From Oegoconia quadripuncta (Eukaryota > Arthropoda > Insecta > Lepidoptera > Autostichidae), in NCBI GenBank assembly GCA_949316235.1, contig OX438741.1, forward strand, positions 16,803,124 through 16,867,123: a stretch of DNA of 64,000 nucleotides, read 5' to 3'. This document shows, one piece after another, positions 1-10,827 of the stretch. The notes below the pieces were generated by a model. That model saw only the letters and a program-made list of their open reading frames with translations. It had not been told where the DNA came from and did no database searches. Numbering within the stretch: position 1 is the first letter of the stretch; every line of letters begins with the position of its first letter. Both the position numbers and the translations under genes were made by a program.

Positions 1-84
1 ATCTTCACAGAATCGATTCCACAGATTTGACACTAGCTTATCTATTTTTGAACCAACTATTTAGAAAATTATATTATTATTATC

Positions 85-636
85 CATTCTTTATTGCAAA
101 TAAACACAAAAGATACATTTGTCAGATACAAAGGTGAGCTTATCTATAAGAGAGATCTCTTCCAGCTAACCCTATAAGCTGTTAGAGAGTGTATAACGGG
201 GAATAAAGAAAGGGCGTACAACGCAATGGTGATTAAAGTAAAAAAAGTCTATAATACATAAATACTTGTAAATAACTAAATATAAACTACATGAATATAA
301 TACTAAATAAACCTAAATAAAACATTTAATTAGATATATAATTAATATATTATATAAATATCAATATATAACTTTACTTCTTATGCCAATTGCGACAGGT
401 AGTGTTCTTTTAAGCGCTTTTTGAAAACTGGTGGTGTAGGGCTCTCTCGAATGTCTGCAGGAAGATCATTCCACAGCTGAGCAGCATACACGGTAAAAGA
501 ATTAAAAAATAATTTAGAGTTAGCTAGGGGATAGTCCAGGGTCTTAGTAACGCTTGCCTATATAGTATCGTAAATTTAGCACAGTAAGAAACAGATAAAC
601 CTCTACAGGCCCGATTAAATTTTCCCAGGAAATCAT
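85..636 (-). mobile_element. LINE 3' end: reverse transcriptase C-terminus and 3' UTR
   Basis: Read on the minus strand, about 560 to 381 gives a LINE-type C-terminal tail with LWNDLPADIRESPTPP followed by VFKKRLKEHYLSQLA and a stop at 381-383. The pattern of LWN-LP followed by FK-RL just before the stop is typical of the C-terminus of CR1/Jockey/L2-like reverse transcriptases. The AT-rich stretch down to about 85, ending in TTTATTGCAAATAAA on the plus strand, fits a 3' UTR. A similar 3' UTR is seen at 20357-20525. The copy is 5'-truncated or split by the RTE insertion at 648. The clade is not resolved. Confidence 0.6.
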
Positions 637-647
637 GAACGCTTTTC

Positions 648-1304
648 TTTTTTTTTTTCTTTTTATTAATTAGCCTATCGTGTGCCACTGCTGGGCAAAG
701 GCCTCCCCCAAACTCTTCCACTCATTTCTATCCTTGGCGGTTTCCCACCATTCCTCTTGAAACGCAATGAGATCATCTCTCCAACGTTTGCGCGGCCGAC
801 CCCGACGACGTCTCCTGTCCTCAGGCATCCAGGGCGTGATGGTGTGTGCCCATTTCTCCGGTGGCATACGGCTAACGTGACCTGCCCAGTCCCATTTAAG
901 CATAGCTGTTTTTCTTCCCACGTCAGCAATTCCGGTCATGGAACGCAATATGGTATTGCGAATTCGGTCGACGCGTTTGTAACCGAGAATACTACGTTCC
1001 ATTGCCCTCTGGCAAATCTTGAGCTTGGACTTCTGAAGCTCAGTCAATGACCAAGTCTGTGCACCGTAGGTTAGAACAGGAAGGATACACATGTCTATGA
1101 GTTTGCGTTTTAGAGTATTTGGAAGGTCTCCCTTCATATATACCTTCATTTCCCAGTAGCTTTTCCAGGCATTGTTGATTCGGCGATCGATCTCTTTATC
1201 TTGCCAATTTTCGAAGCTAACTAACTGGCCTAAGTAAATATACTCATTGACATATTGTATCTGTTCTACTTCAACTCTACGTTTCGTGCTGTTGGTCATC
1301 ATTG
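648..1304 (-). mobile_element. 5'-truncated RTE-like non-LTR retrotransposon with 11-bp target duplication
   Basis: The insert is flanked by perfect 11-bp direct repeats GAACGCTTTTC at 637-647 and 1305-1315. Its 3' end, on the minus strand, runs into an A-rich tail (a T-rich tract at 648-664 on the plus strand). It carries only the last 210 codons of the polyprotein, so it is 5'-truncated, as expected of target-primed reverse transcription. The open frame without stops and the perfect duplication suggest a recent insertion. Confidence 0.88.
670..1302 (-). pseudogene. RTE-like reverse transcriptase, C-terminal 210 residues
   Basis: This is the C-terminal part of an endonuclease/reverse transcriptase polyprotein that would copy its own RNA at a nicked target. 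The catalytic palm motif is absent because the copy is 5'-truncated. What remains includes YIYLGQLVSFENWQDKEIDR near the start, ILPVLTYGAQTWSLT around residues 63-77, and a basic RRGRPRKRWRDDL tail motif near residues 162-175. The frame ends with AQQWHTIG. These motifs are characteristic of the RTE/BovB-like elements abundant in Lepidoptera. No stop or frameshift interrupts the 210 codons. The first ATG is incidental, since the true start lies in the missing 5' part. Confidence 0.85.
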
Positions 1305-1829
1305 GAACGCTTTTCGATAATATTTTATTTGATTAATATGCGGCGGAATTGTGAACCTCCTCCTTTTAAAATCGGTTAAAAATACTCATGATTTACCAAG
1401 AAAATTTGTAAAAAAACTTGTAAATGCACGATTGTTTAGATTCATTTGTTTCTGACTGTACCATGCCTTAGTTTTTCGAACACGTATACTTTGATGAGTC
1501 AATAATCGTACAATCTCTCCACAGCAGCAACAGTGGCACCATTGTCTCACATTGTAAACTCACTAGATCATTAAACCGATAGAAAGTCTCGATGCGCACG
1601 CGCACTCGGACACGCGCAAACATCGGGATCGTTAATCGACAGTTAAATTGGACCACCCATGAACGTAAACGGAGATTGTATCGATTGACTTTATTACTTC
1701 TATTATGTAAAGAGGACTCATTATTGAACTACTTCATGATTAATTAATATTATTTAAATATAAAAATGACCTGCAATTCAAGGGGAACTCAATACCTATC
1801 ATAATGTGTGGATCTGAGTGTTAGGTAAT

Positions 1830-2105
1830 AAAATAAATAATAATAATAATAAATGTCTTTGCACAAACACACAGCGCCATCTAAGCCCACATTAAGCATC
1901 TAGGCTTGTGTTATGGATACCAGATGGTTGATAAACTACACAAATACATTTTTTTTGTAAATAAATACATGTATAAATGAAAAACATCCATAACTCGGGA
2001 ACACATGTCTGTATTCATCATACAAACATATGCCCCTAGCAGGATTCGAATCCGCGACCATTTGGTATAGTAGCATAGTTTCTAACCACTACACTAAACA
2101 GGTCG
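1830..2105 (-). mobile_element. tRNA-derived SINE, family D
   Basis: Reading the minus strand from about 2105, a tRNA-like head (GACCTGTTTAGTGTAGTGGT, then a B-box region around 2040-2055) leads into a body containing the complement of GCGCCATCTA and ends in a TAA-rich tail at 1830-1850. The same unit recurs at 20128, 20739, 25671, 26461, 35637 and 41194. RNA polymerase III promoter boxes sit in the head. No protein is encoded. Confidence 0.85.
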
Positions 2106-2109
2106 TGAA

Positions 2110-2400
2110 AGACGTCAAAGAAAGAAAGTGAAAAAAGAGACAGGTGAAAGTAGAATGCATGTGGCAGAGATGCGAATTCTAAGATGTACTCGTATGTGTG
2201 AAGTGACTAGAATGGATAAGATCAGCAATGAGTATATCAGAGGAGTGTCATCAATAACAGAAAAGTTGAGGAGTAATGCATGGCATAATTTGGTCACATT
2301 ATGAGGAGGGATGAAGGGCACGTAACGAGACGAGTACTAAGTATGAATGTGGCATATGGAGGCAGAGCAAGGCCGAAGAAGGTGTAGGTAGACTGCGTGA
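2110..2400 (+). mobile_element. Degraded RTE-like reverse transcriptase fragment
   Basis: Plus-strand translation gives MRILRCTRMCEVTRMDKISN and EYIRGVSSITEKLRSNAWHN before stops appear. This is the segment of RTE-type polymerases that normally reads LRWM-G-TR-D-IRNE-IRG-L-V-PI-EKLR. The copy is out of frame at the downstream GR-RP-K motif. It starts next to the head of the neighbouring SINE D. Confidence 0.6.
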
Positions 2401-2445
2401 AATCCCCTTTAATTATATTTATAATATTATCCCCTTATTTATAAG

Positions 2446-2518
2446 GGGACAAGTTCTTAGCCATGTTTAATGAAAATCGATTAGCCGTTTCGACAATTTT
2501 ATGTATAACACAGTTTTT
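2446..2518 (-). repeat. Dispersed repeat segment sharing TTTTCATTAAACATG
   Basis: On the minus strand this contains CGATTTTCATTAAACATGGC and AAGAACTTGTCC, matching 9905-10012 and 57868-58050. It looks like part of a common lepidopteran dispersed repeat. The class is unknown. Confidence 0.45.
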
Positions 2519-2645
2519 TTCACCGTTTAAAAGCAGTACACATAAGTAATTAAAATTTAATTTAAAACTCTTTGTTACATGGCCTGCCTGGGATTCGAAC
2601 CCGAAATTTGGAGATGGCGTCTTAACCGCTGAGCCACCGACGCTG
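2519..2645 (-). mobile_element. tRNA-derived SINE, family B, 5' part
   Basis: On the minus strand a tRNA-like head carries GGTGGCTCAGCGGTTAAGAC (A-box region) and GGGTTCGAATCCC (B box). It is followed by an AT-rich body with the complement of CACCGTTTAAAAGCAG. It matches the first half of the full copy at 21148-21447. The 3' half is missing. Confidence 0.75.
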
Positions 2646-2764
2646 TTTTGTACATTTCTATTTAATTCTTTCTAATGTGTAATTTGATGTGTAATAAAGT
2701 GTTAAATAAATAAGCTTATATTATATTAAAATAATATTACTATAGTCGTGAGTCTAATTGTTAT

Positions 2765-3165
2765 CACAGCGCGTCTCTGGAACCTTGTGGCTTATTCAGA
2801 GATGACGGGAAAAGACCTGATGGAGCCACCTTAGTACCCTGGGGCTTGGGCACCTTGGTATGGGACGCAAATTGTGCGGATACTTTGGCACCGTCCCATA
2901 TAAAACGAACTGTACAAAGAGCTGGAACCGAGCGCGTCAATCTCTATAAACCACGAGTTTGCGGCGCTTGCTGTGGAGACATTCGGCCCTTGGTCTTCTG
3001 ACACGAATCTGTATGTATAGGGACTGGTCAACGCCTCTGGAGATGTGAGAGCTGGTGCCTACTTTGCTCAGCAGCTGAGCTTATGCATTCAGCGGGGCAA
3101 TAGCGCTAGCGTACTAGGTACTATGCCTCACGGAAGCGAGTTGGACGGCGTATTTTTTCTATAAG
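2765..3165 (+). pseudogene. Retroelement polyprotein C-terminal relic
   Basis: Two overlapping plus frames together read [66 protein letters not shown] and RGNSASVLGTM. This series (RPDG-T-VPW, WD-T--DT-APSH, A-ETFGPW, GD-R---FL-QR-S-A-QRGN-AS--GT) is a domain I know from the C-terminal region of reverse-transcriptase-bearing mobile elements in insects and other animals. At least one frameshift and stops make it a relic. The element class is uncertain. Confidence 0.55.
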
Positions 3166-3486
3166 ATATAGGTATTTTCAATTGTGTTTTATAAATTTGT
3201 TGTTTCGTGTACATACTTAATTTGATACAGAATTTATATAACAGCAAACCAAACCAATTTAAAATCAAGCAAGGTAACCTTTAAAGCTCTCAAGGAAGCA
3301 CTATGGCAAGGCTGCCATCAAAACGATTGTATACAGCCATTCCGTCGTGAACACCCGCTCTGTTTGTTTGTATGTTTGTATCAACGTGGCTCGTAAAACG
3401 CGATTGGCTAGCATATCGCTTGTAGAACATTACTGTGGGTGCACGGTGTTGTGAGGTACGGGATGGACTCTAATAAAGTATCTATA

Positions 3487-3890
3487 CAATGAAGAAGACG
3501 GACGAAAGAAAATTGCATGCAGCAGAGATGAGAATGTTGAGATGGATGAGTGGACTGACGAGGATTGACAAAATATAGAATGAGTATGTAAAAGGGAGTT
3601 TAAAAGTGGCACCAGTGACAGAAAAGTTGAAAGGATACCGTTTAGCTTGGTATGGGCATGTTATTGAGGAGGGATGAAACGCATGTTAATAAGAGAGTGA
3701 TGAATATGGATATCGATGATTGGAAAGAAAGAGGAAGACCACGGAAAAGATGGATGGATTGCTTGAAGGGTGATATGATCGAAAAGGGCATGAATAATGA
3801 GGTAACGGCTGATAGAGAAGCTTGGAAGAAAAAGACATACTGCACCGACCCTAAATAATTTGGGACCAGGACAAGAGAAGATGATACAAT
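3487..3890 (+). pseudogene. RTE-like reverse transcriptase C-terminal relic
   Basis: Translation gives MRMLRWMSGLTRIDKI, a stop, then NEYVKGSLKVAPVTEKLKGY, LAWYGHVI, a frameshift, and ERGRPRKRWMDCLKGDM followed by DREAWKKKTYCTDPK. This is the usual C-terminus of RTE/BovB-like polymerases, ending in the --W-----C-ADPK motif. The stop and frameshift mean it is inactive. An identical orientation is seen for the fragment at 2110-2400, but the two are different parts of the family. Confidence 0.75.
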
Positions 3891-3904
3891 GCAGGGTTTA
3901 TAAA

Positions 3905-4081
3905 ACGGAGGTTTTGAGTTTGAATTCCAGCTACCACCATCTTATCTAAGTCTGCCGCCAATGTTGACAGCATTGTTATCCGGCTGTATGATATAAGATA
4001 GCCAGTCCCATTAATGAGTTGGAGGTTTCCAGTGAGCGTGCTTCTACCTTCGGTCTCATCTTCACTTAACATCAGATAGGG
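3905..4081 (+). mobile_element. SINE A, diverged 5'-truncated copy
   Basis: The body string CTACCACCATCTTATCTAAG, then TCTGCCGCCAATGTTGACAG, and the end TCATCTTCACTTAACATCAG are seen in family order on the plus strand. The tRNA head is reduced or fused with other sequence. Confidence 0.65.
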
Positions 4082-4382
4082 AAAAAATACAATGATAGCT
4101 TACAACGATCCATTAATATGGTATTTGTAGTGCGGTGAAAATGTAACTAGATTCGTTGTCCCCTCTCATACTCGCTGTTGAAAAGGTTTTCAGGCTGGAT
4201 TCGTTTTAAAATGTCCTTTCATCTAGTATACGTTTTCGTTGATTTCAATTATATTTTCCATTATAAACCATAACACTATAAAATGTGATATGTGATACGT
4301 TACAGTTAGATCCCAAACCGAAATCTATAGCAATATTTTGAATATAGAAACATTTTTCTCATCAAATTTAGATCTATTTTAA

Positions 4383-4702
4383 TGCACAACGGGTTAGCAC
4401 GTAGCCTCAATCACATCTGATTTTAAGTGAAGATGCGGAAGAAAATGGAAACGTATTGACCTGGCAACCCCATCTTATTTGGGGAACTAGATTTCCTTCT
4501 CTGACAACCGGAACACAACAATGTTATTAACATTGTTGTTTGGCGGCAGACGTATATAAGATGGTGGTAGTTAGCCAGGCGGACATTTAAAATGCGCTAC
4601 TACCAACCAAAACGAGTACTAAACATGTACCCCGCTGGGGATCGAACCCTCGACCTCCAATTCGTTAACCCTATGTTGTTTACATTGAGCTACGAAGGCG
4701 TT
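4383..4702 (-). mobile_element. tRNA-derived SINE, family A, near full length
   Basis: The family A consensus, in SINE orientation, starts with ACCGCCTCCGTGGCTCAATG, has a GGTTCGATCCC-type B box, a 250-base body and a GCATAAAAA tail. Here it is read on the minus strand, with the head at about 4702. The B-box region reads GGATCGAACCC on the plus strand. The copy is moderately diverged. Confidence 0.85.
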
Positions 4703-5049
4703 CAAAATAGTTACGTCATTATATTATTTCCTTAGCCGTCACCAGTATAGCGACTAACTTTGTCGCACAATTGTATCATGTACCAGTTGCCTCACCCCAT
4801 CCCTATACTCTACATCTAGTACACAAATGTAAACATTCGCTCTTGTTTGGATTGAACAAGTACCTTCGATACGAATATTAACGTCGTTTTGTGATGCAGG
4901 AGAGACAAATAGAGAGATACTAACTTATGATTAACCGACTAAGAAACATGGGGTATATGTTATACACACAAATAACATTTGAGTGTGTATGGTATGTTTG
5001 GCAAACATTAGGTCAATTACCTTTCCAATATTACTTTTTTAGTGAATGG

Positions 5050-5505
5050 GCGCATGCCTGACCCACCTGATGTGGAAGGTCAACAGTCTGCAACATCAGG
5101 ATTAGTCATAACTGTATCACAGAACTTAAATAACTCATGAAACCTCTGATGAAATTTGAATATTTATGATTCAATGGATCAAGGGCACAGTGGATCACTG
5201 GACAATGATGCCGCAGACGAGCTGGTCAGAGGGCCATCGGACAGCTCTACAATAGGACCCGTGCCTACTGCCGACAACCTTTCTGCAGATACGGATGCCA
5301 CAGCGTACCCAAAACCAACATATAGATCGATGTACAAATATCAGAGACTGTAGAGAGTTGAGGGAAGCTCTACTTCTTCCTGTATTGAGAATAATTCGCC
5401 GACAGGCAAGGACGGGCACAAATCCTTGGTCGCTCAGCGAAGATTGCGAAAGTCCCAGGAGACTTAGGCATAAGCCTCCTCCCAAAACACATTTTTTTGC
5501 TAGTT
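5050..5505 (+). pseudogene. LINE RNase H domain relic
   Basis: The plus strand encodes WIKG in one frame and GHSGSLDNDAADELV in the next. This matches the conserved end of the RNase H fold in LINE polyproteins (GH-G--GN--AD-LA). The following SSTIGPVPTADNLSA and a second frame to about 5505 continue the same relic. Frameshifts are present, so it is not functional. Alternative readings are possible because only one short motif is clear. Confidence 0.45.
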
Positions 5506-5856
5506 AAGGCAAATTCAGTACGCATACCTTTGTGTAAAATGTTAATTTACTTTACGTATTTGATACAAACAAATTCTTAACGTAACAAACAATATTATTT
5601 CATTATCAGTCGTACAAAATATGAAATATTTATTGGTAGGAGAAAAGGGTTTGAGCTATTTGAAATGAAAAACGCTAATCAAAAACGAATAACAAATGCG
5701 GCTGCGCCACGAATACATCATCATTTTTTTAAACAATATTATTTTATAAACTATTATGACCAAATCTATTACGAGGGCAGGTTAGACGCAGCAGATGTGG
5801 TACTGGAGACGAATGGAGGAAATAAGCTGAACAGAGAAGAGAACAAATGAAGAGGT

Positions 5857-6170
5857 GTTTTTTTTTTTTTTTTTTATATGAGAGGGCGGCAAACGAGCAT
5901 GCGGGTCACCTGATGGAAAGCAATCACCGCCGCCCATGGACACCCGCAACACCAAAAGGGTCACAGATGCGTTGCAGGCCTTTGAGGAAGGCCTTTGTCG
6001 CACTCGTTGGGGAATACCGCTGCCGGAAGTCCGTTCCACAGGGTGGTTGTACGTGTGAAGAAGTTTCTTGAGAAACGTACAGTCATCCAGGTGATGTGGA
6101 TGGAAATTTAATTTTCGGCGAGAAGTGTATCGGTTAAATTGAGCAGCGGGTATTAGAAGTTAATGATGGT
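5857..6170 (-). mobile_element. CR1-like LINE 3' end with poly(A)
   Basis: On the minus strand the segment reads NFHPHHLD, then in the next frame [20 protein letters not shown] followed by VFP, and near the end [13 protein letters not shown] residues. It terminates in a poly(A) tract (T-run at 5857-5875 on the plus strand). The WN-LP-VFP motif before a short tail is typical of CR1/Jockey-like C-termini. A frameshift separates the two blocks. Confidence 0.7.
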
Positions 6171-6536
6171 AAAGGAGAAGAGGTGCCTGTTGGTTATAGT
6201 TGAGAACCGAAGAGGAAAGATCACTTAAGACCACTTAACATAATTGAAGGAGAGATTGAAGAAAGAGATTCAGGGGAAGACCTAGGCGCAATTCCTTCGA
6301 CCAAATAAAAGAAAAGGTGAACGTCGTGTCGTTCTGTTCTATTCACGTAACGAGCTACATCCTTACTTCGAAGTCCGCGAGATATCAAAGTATATCCATT
6401 AAACGGACGGCAATATACAACAATCATAAACAACATTACCTGTGAGTTATAGTGTACAGCAGTGTACATACGCTTTACGTTTCAGTAGGGTGACTACACG
6501 GCGTGAAGGTAAATTGGATTTTTTTATTGATTTTTT

Positions 6537-6720
6537 TTTACCCGACTGCACAAGAAAGGAGGGTATTGTAAGTATGTCCGTTTCTTTGGCGCATCCTATA
6601 GTCTAAGCGGCTTGACCGATTTCGAAGGGCAAGGTGTCGTGAAATTCGTCTTGATATATGGATTGTCATAGGATACATTTTACATGGCATCCGCAAAATA
6701 CAACATAATGTTGGGTTTTT
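6537..6720 (+). repeat. Dispersed repeat beginning CCCGACTGCACAAGAAAGGA
   Basis: The unit starts with a T-run and CCCGACTGCACAAGAAAGGA and runs through GGCTTGACCGATTTCGAAGG to CCGCAAAATACA. A second, 5'-truncated copy lies at 37826-37990. A short piece of the same kind, read on the other strand, is at 1339-1374. It is a non-coding repeat of unknown class. Confidence 0.55.
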
Positions 6721-7030
6721 TGTTTTTAAATATTTAACTTAGTTATTCCTACAGCGATACAAATGAAACCGTGAAATCGTCGCAGTGAAATTGCAGCAAA
6801 CTCATAGGGTTGCTGTTTTTCAAAATCAAGGAAGTAAGAAACTATAGTTATTTAAAAAAAAATGGGCAACGTTCAGGAAACGGCGCAAGATCGTCTCGTT
6901 AATATGTTACCAGTGATGACTTATTTACTGGAATGTGGTCTCTCACTATGGGCTTCATAAGAAAGGTCACGCAACGAACAAGATCTAATCAGGTATGAGG
7001 AAGTCTGTAGAAAAAAGACAGTCTCCACAT

Positions 7031-7390
7031 AGGGCCAGGCCACACGATGCGGCACGGCGTGAATATACGTAGTTCATTGCCGCTCGCAATAGTTTCAATG
7101 GCGTGAGCGAGAGACTTTACGCAGCATTGAACCACGAATCTCCACACCGCGGCGGCAGCGAAAAGATGGAGTTAATTCACAGTGAAATTACTATAGGTAA
7201 ATTTTTGGAAAGTACTTTAAAATTAATAAAATATAAACACATTGATTATCTTATCTTCTTTATCGTCAAGGGTGCGTTGGGCTATAGTGGTGTGACTAAG
7301 GATAAATGAAATGAACCATAGTTACACCAATGTGGCAAATTGGTGTGACTACGGATCGGTTGGGGCACCGCATCGTGTGGGGCTGGTCCA
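7031..7390. mobile_element. Candidate short TIR element (about 360 bp)
   Basis: The ends carry inverted CCACACGATGCGG: forward at 7040-7052 and as CCGCATCGTGTGG at 7368-7380, with partly matching flanks (GGGCCAGG against GGACCAGC). Inside the left arm a fold-back of CGTAGTTCATTGCCGC with its diverged complement lies around 7067-7134. A similar fold-back unit recurs at about 18392-18465. No target duplication is obvious, so the boundaries are tentative. Confidence 0.4.
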
Positions 7391-8260
7391 TAGACCTGCG
7401 TATCTAAATTGAAGTGACAGTAGGCACAGCATGCACGTAGCTCAAGGAAGAGATAGCCGCTTAATGTTCTGAAATGGAGACTATGCATCGGCAACACCGC
7501 AGCATTTAATTGATGCACTTTTTATTCACCATCCCGTATATTTTTCCAACCACCATTGAGTTTGGATGGAAATTATTTTTTTATTATTTTCTGTGCAATA
7601 AAGAATAAAGAAAAAAAAATAATTACAATTCCCTAAATCCTCCACAATGAGGGGCACAGCACACATTGGCACGTCGCCTGGCACGCCGCCAGCTCGGCCG
7701 CTATTCGCTTATAATTCGGAATCAATATGCCCGCACACGTGTGCGCGACTATTTCACTCATAAACGTGGTAATCGTCGGTGTAAATTACGCCTAATTGCA
7801 ACTGCAACTTACGGTCTGACGTTACCCTGACTTGGACACCTGTTTTTTGGAGCAATCTAATACCATGACGAGTGTTGAGAGGCTATTGATTGCAAGTGAA
7901 GTTCTTTCCTATATGATTAATATTTCATGTACTATGAAATAAAGCAATTGAAGTATGTAGATAGAAAGTGCAAATCTGGGCTTGAAATCTCGACATGGAG
8001 TTTTAGACAGAATTCAGGAATAAGGATATGGATTCAGGCTTTCAACAAAAACCAATATGATTAGGAACTTATAAAATTTAGAATAAGATCGTTCGGAGTT
8101 AATGATCGAAATCTATGCTGATGCTGAAAACTTCAGATTCTGGTCATTATAAAGTTGTGGAGAGCAGGATGTGGTAGAAGCGTTTGGCCAAAATTTATAG
8201 TTATGTAACTTGTAGGACAAACAAAGGATTTTAAGATGTGCCCTTACTACATTTAAAACC
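7391..8260. other. Apparently single-copy non-coding stretch
   Basis: I recognise no mobile element here. 7640-7860 is noticeably richer in GC than its surroundings, with CACGTCGCCTGGCACGCCGC and GCCCGCACACGTGTGCGCGA. It could be a regulatory or conserved non-coding segment of a distant host gene, but the sequence alone does not show that. Confidence 0.3.
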
Positions 8261-9720
8261 GTAAAACGGGGTGGATAGGGACAATTTTGAACTTTGACTA
8301 CAATTTAAACCTATTTGCCAAAGTTTTAGGGTAACTTGTGTTATGAAAGAAATTCAGGTCTTATGCTCCTCTTTAATTTCGTAAACGGCAATTGAAATTA
8401 GTGTAGCCAGGTTGTGAGAAATATTTAAAAATATGCTTTGTCTCTATTTCCCCTGCATCCGGGGTCAATAGAGACGCCGTATGTAATAATAGGGATATTT
8501 GGCTAGGGCTGTCACCTACTTGTAAAATAATATTCATTTTTAAATATGAAATATATCAATAATACTTTGTTATTTTTATATAATTTTTTATTCAGTTTTT
8601 ATATAGCAAAAATAAAACATTCATAATAAAGTAGTTTCTTGTATTGTCTTGTATTAGATGGCTTGTAATTTCGAGGCATACTATTGGTTCGCATCAAATC
8701 TGTAATGAACACAATATGTGGGTTATTAAATAATACTTAATTCTATACCACATGAACATTTACGAGGTGGGCTAAGTGCTTCGTTTCTTTAGACAGCCTG
8801 TAATTTTTTACTAATGTTGTTTTAGTAAAGTGTTAAATATTATATTTCAAATCCTAAAAATGATACATAAGTGATAAATAATAACTAAACGTAAAGCATA
8901 ACACACAATTAAAATTATAAATCTCTCTAAAAGTACTTACTTTTACTATTTTCTATTTATACTAATTATTTTATGCAATACGAACATACTATTTTATTTA
9001 TTCCATTCGGCCTGCCCTATAATATACATAATTTATATACTATTATAATAATAACATCTTTACACTCATATACTACTATAATTTTTTATCTATGGTATTA
9101 TCACCAATATTAAGCATACATTTCTCGATGTGTAATATTTTTACCTAAAAAAATACCATTAATGCTATTGTTTTAAAATAAAATGTAGGTATGTGGCAGC
9201 CCTGTCCCTGTTAAAACCTTACCGTTTCCATAATACCTTCAGTCGTCTCCATTGAACACTAAGGCGTGCCTATTTCCCTCATTAGCCGTTCCTATTCACC
9301 CCTTTCCCGTCCCTATTTTCTAAGAAACTGAGTAAAAATCAAGTAAAGTTAAAATATTATTATTTTTTCCAAACTATTAAAAATAAAGACTTACCCACTT
9401 CAATACAGGTTCTCCGATATATTGTCCTCTATTGGTCACTGTCCAGTACTTGTTTTATCACATATTTCTCTTCGAAAATACAAAGTTTTGAAGCACTTAG
9501 AAACACACCAATTTGTAATCTCACTTTGAATGAAAATCTTGACATCTTGCTGCCGTTATTTTTTTTATCGGTGTTGCTATTTGAAGAAATGTAATATTCT
9601 ACTACAATGGGAGTCTAAAATTAGGGCCTCTAGAGCCAGCTTTTATTCTGAAATTGGCTGTATGTTTCATTCCCCGTTTTGTCCCTATTTCCCCTGGCGT
9701 CTCTATACACCCCGTTTTAC
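8261..9720. mobile_element. Non-autonomous DNA transposon with TIRs GTAAAACGGGGTG
   Basis: The left end GTAAAACGGGGTGGATAGGG (8261-8280) is the inverse of the right end CACCCCGTTTTAC (9708-9720). A motif of the type GTCCCTATTTCCCC or its complement recurs just inside both ends: 8439-8476 (as an inverted pair), 9208-9310 (several variants) and 9681-9706. No transposase reading is present over 1.46 kb, so it is non-autonomous. TAAAAC flanks both sides, with a one-base offset, and may be the target duplication. The superfamily is not determined. Confidence 0.65.
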
Positions 9721-9904
9721 TAAAACAATAAATTCAAAATTTAGAAGGCAAGCGAGAAAATAAATTATTAAGTCATCGAGATAGACCAAACAATGCTAAA
9801 GCTAAATATCTTCGGTTTCCATCACATAACGGCAACCTATCTCCGATTTAGGAAACCCTCGACAGACTACGATATCATCAAAATACACCAAAAAACAGTG
9901 TTAT

Positions 9905-10012
9905 ACCTCAAATTTTCGAAATGACTTAATCGATTTTCATTAAACATGGCTAAGAACTTGTCCTCTTATATAGACTTTAATATAAAATGCACGCAAATCG
10001 GACCACGTATTA
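9905..10012 (+). repeat. Dispersed repeat segment (ATTTTCATTAAACATGGCTA)
   Basis: It aligns with 57868-58050: CGATTTTCATTAAACATGGC, then CTAAGAACTTGTCC, then GCAAATCGGACCACG. It is probably part of the same composite repeat as 2446-2518. Confidence 0.45.
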
Positions 10013-10017
10013 CTTAG

Positions 10018-10152
10018 AACGCAAACGGTGAAGAAAAACATCGTGAGGAAACCTGAGAATTAACTAGCGTGGCGGACTATGGCCCATACTCCCTCAAATA
10101 CGAGGAAAGGCGTATATCCCTGAAGTAGGATGTTTATGAGCTGATGATGATT
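10018..10152 (+). mobile_element. SINE B, 3' part
   Basis: It contains GAGGAAACCTG, GTGGCGGACTATGGCCCATA and ends with GGATGTTTATGAGCTGATGA. These match the 3' half of the full SINE B at 21148-21447. The tRNA head is missing. Confidence 0.7.
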
Positions 10153-10155
10153 ACT

Positions 10156-10305
10156 GCTTTTTTGCTTTAAATGATTAACTGGATACTCGTTTGTCCCCAA
10201 TCTCACCTGGTGGCCAAAAATGAAGCACGCGATCTAAGTAAATGCCTATTCATCCTGCTCTTGAAGATCCTAAGGTTAGCTAGGGTTCAAGATAGACTGA
10301 CGGGG
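10156..10305 (-). mobile_element. LINE E 3' end
   Basis: On the plus strand this reads TTAACTGGATACTCGTTTGT then GAAGCACGCGATCTAAGTAA and CCTGCTCTTGAAGATCCTAA. That is the complement of the C-terminal coding end and tail of LINE family E (see 28010-28412). An open frame running over it on the plus strand (10171-10674) is antisense to the LINE and is not a gene. Confidence 0.7.
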
Positions 10306-10827
10306 ATGGGAGTAGATATGTCCAGACTAACACTGGACACACAAAACGCCGTCAAAGACATAACACCCTTCGTTTTTCGTCGGTTGAAAAGAAACATCAA
10401 GCTCCCAGTTAAAATCTCAACAATCGTATTGTGCGACGCGTCACAGTTTCGGATTCTATTCCGGTCGCAACACCTGTCACCGGACGAGCGATTAGCGATA
10501 CGTTTCTCGCGCGGAGCGACGGGGATTTGTAGACAAAAGTCTGTTAGGAAATTGGTATTGTTATATTTAATTTTTATAGGGTTTCTTAACTATAAAGGTA
10601 AAACAAAATTCTTGTCTTTCCAGGCCCTTTTTTCAGGAAGACGTGGATGTTATTACGTAGAATTAATACCATGAGACCAACCTACGTCGATACTTTTGCT
10701 ACTGCAATCTTCCAACTGCAAAAGTAAGAAATAGAAACAAGAAGAAAAAGTATTTATTACCAAGAAATACACAAAATTTTAAAGCTAGCATTCTTCTTCT
10801 TCAATTCAAGAGCTATGGTCTTGTCGG

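Noticed and set aside
10171..10674. 167-codon plus-strand open frame
   Set aside because: The first third is antisense to LINE E and the middle belongs to a dispersed repeat; the rest has no recognisable domain.
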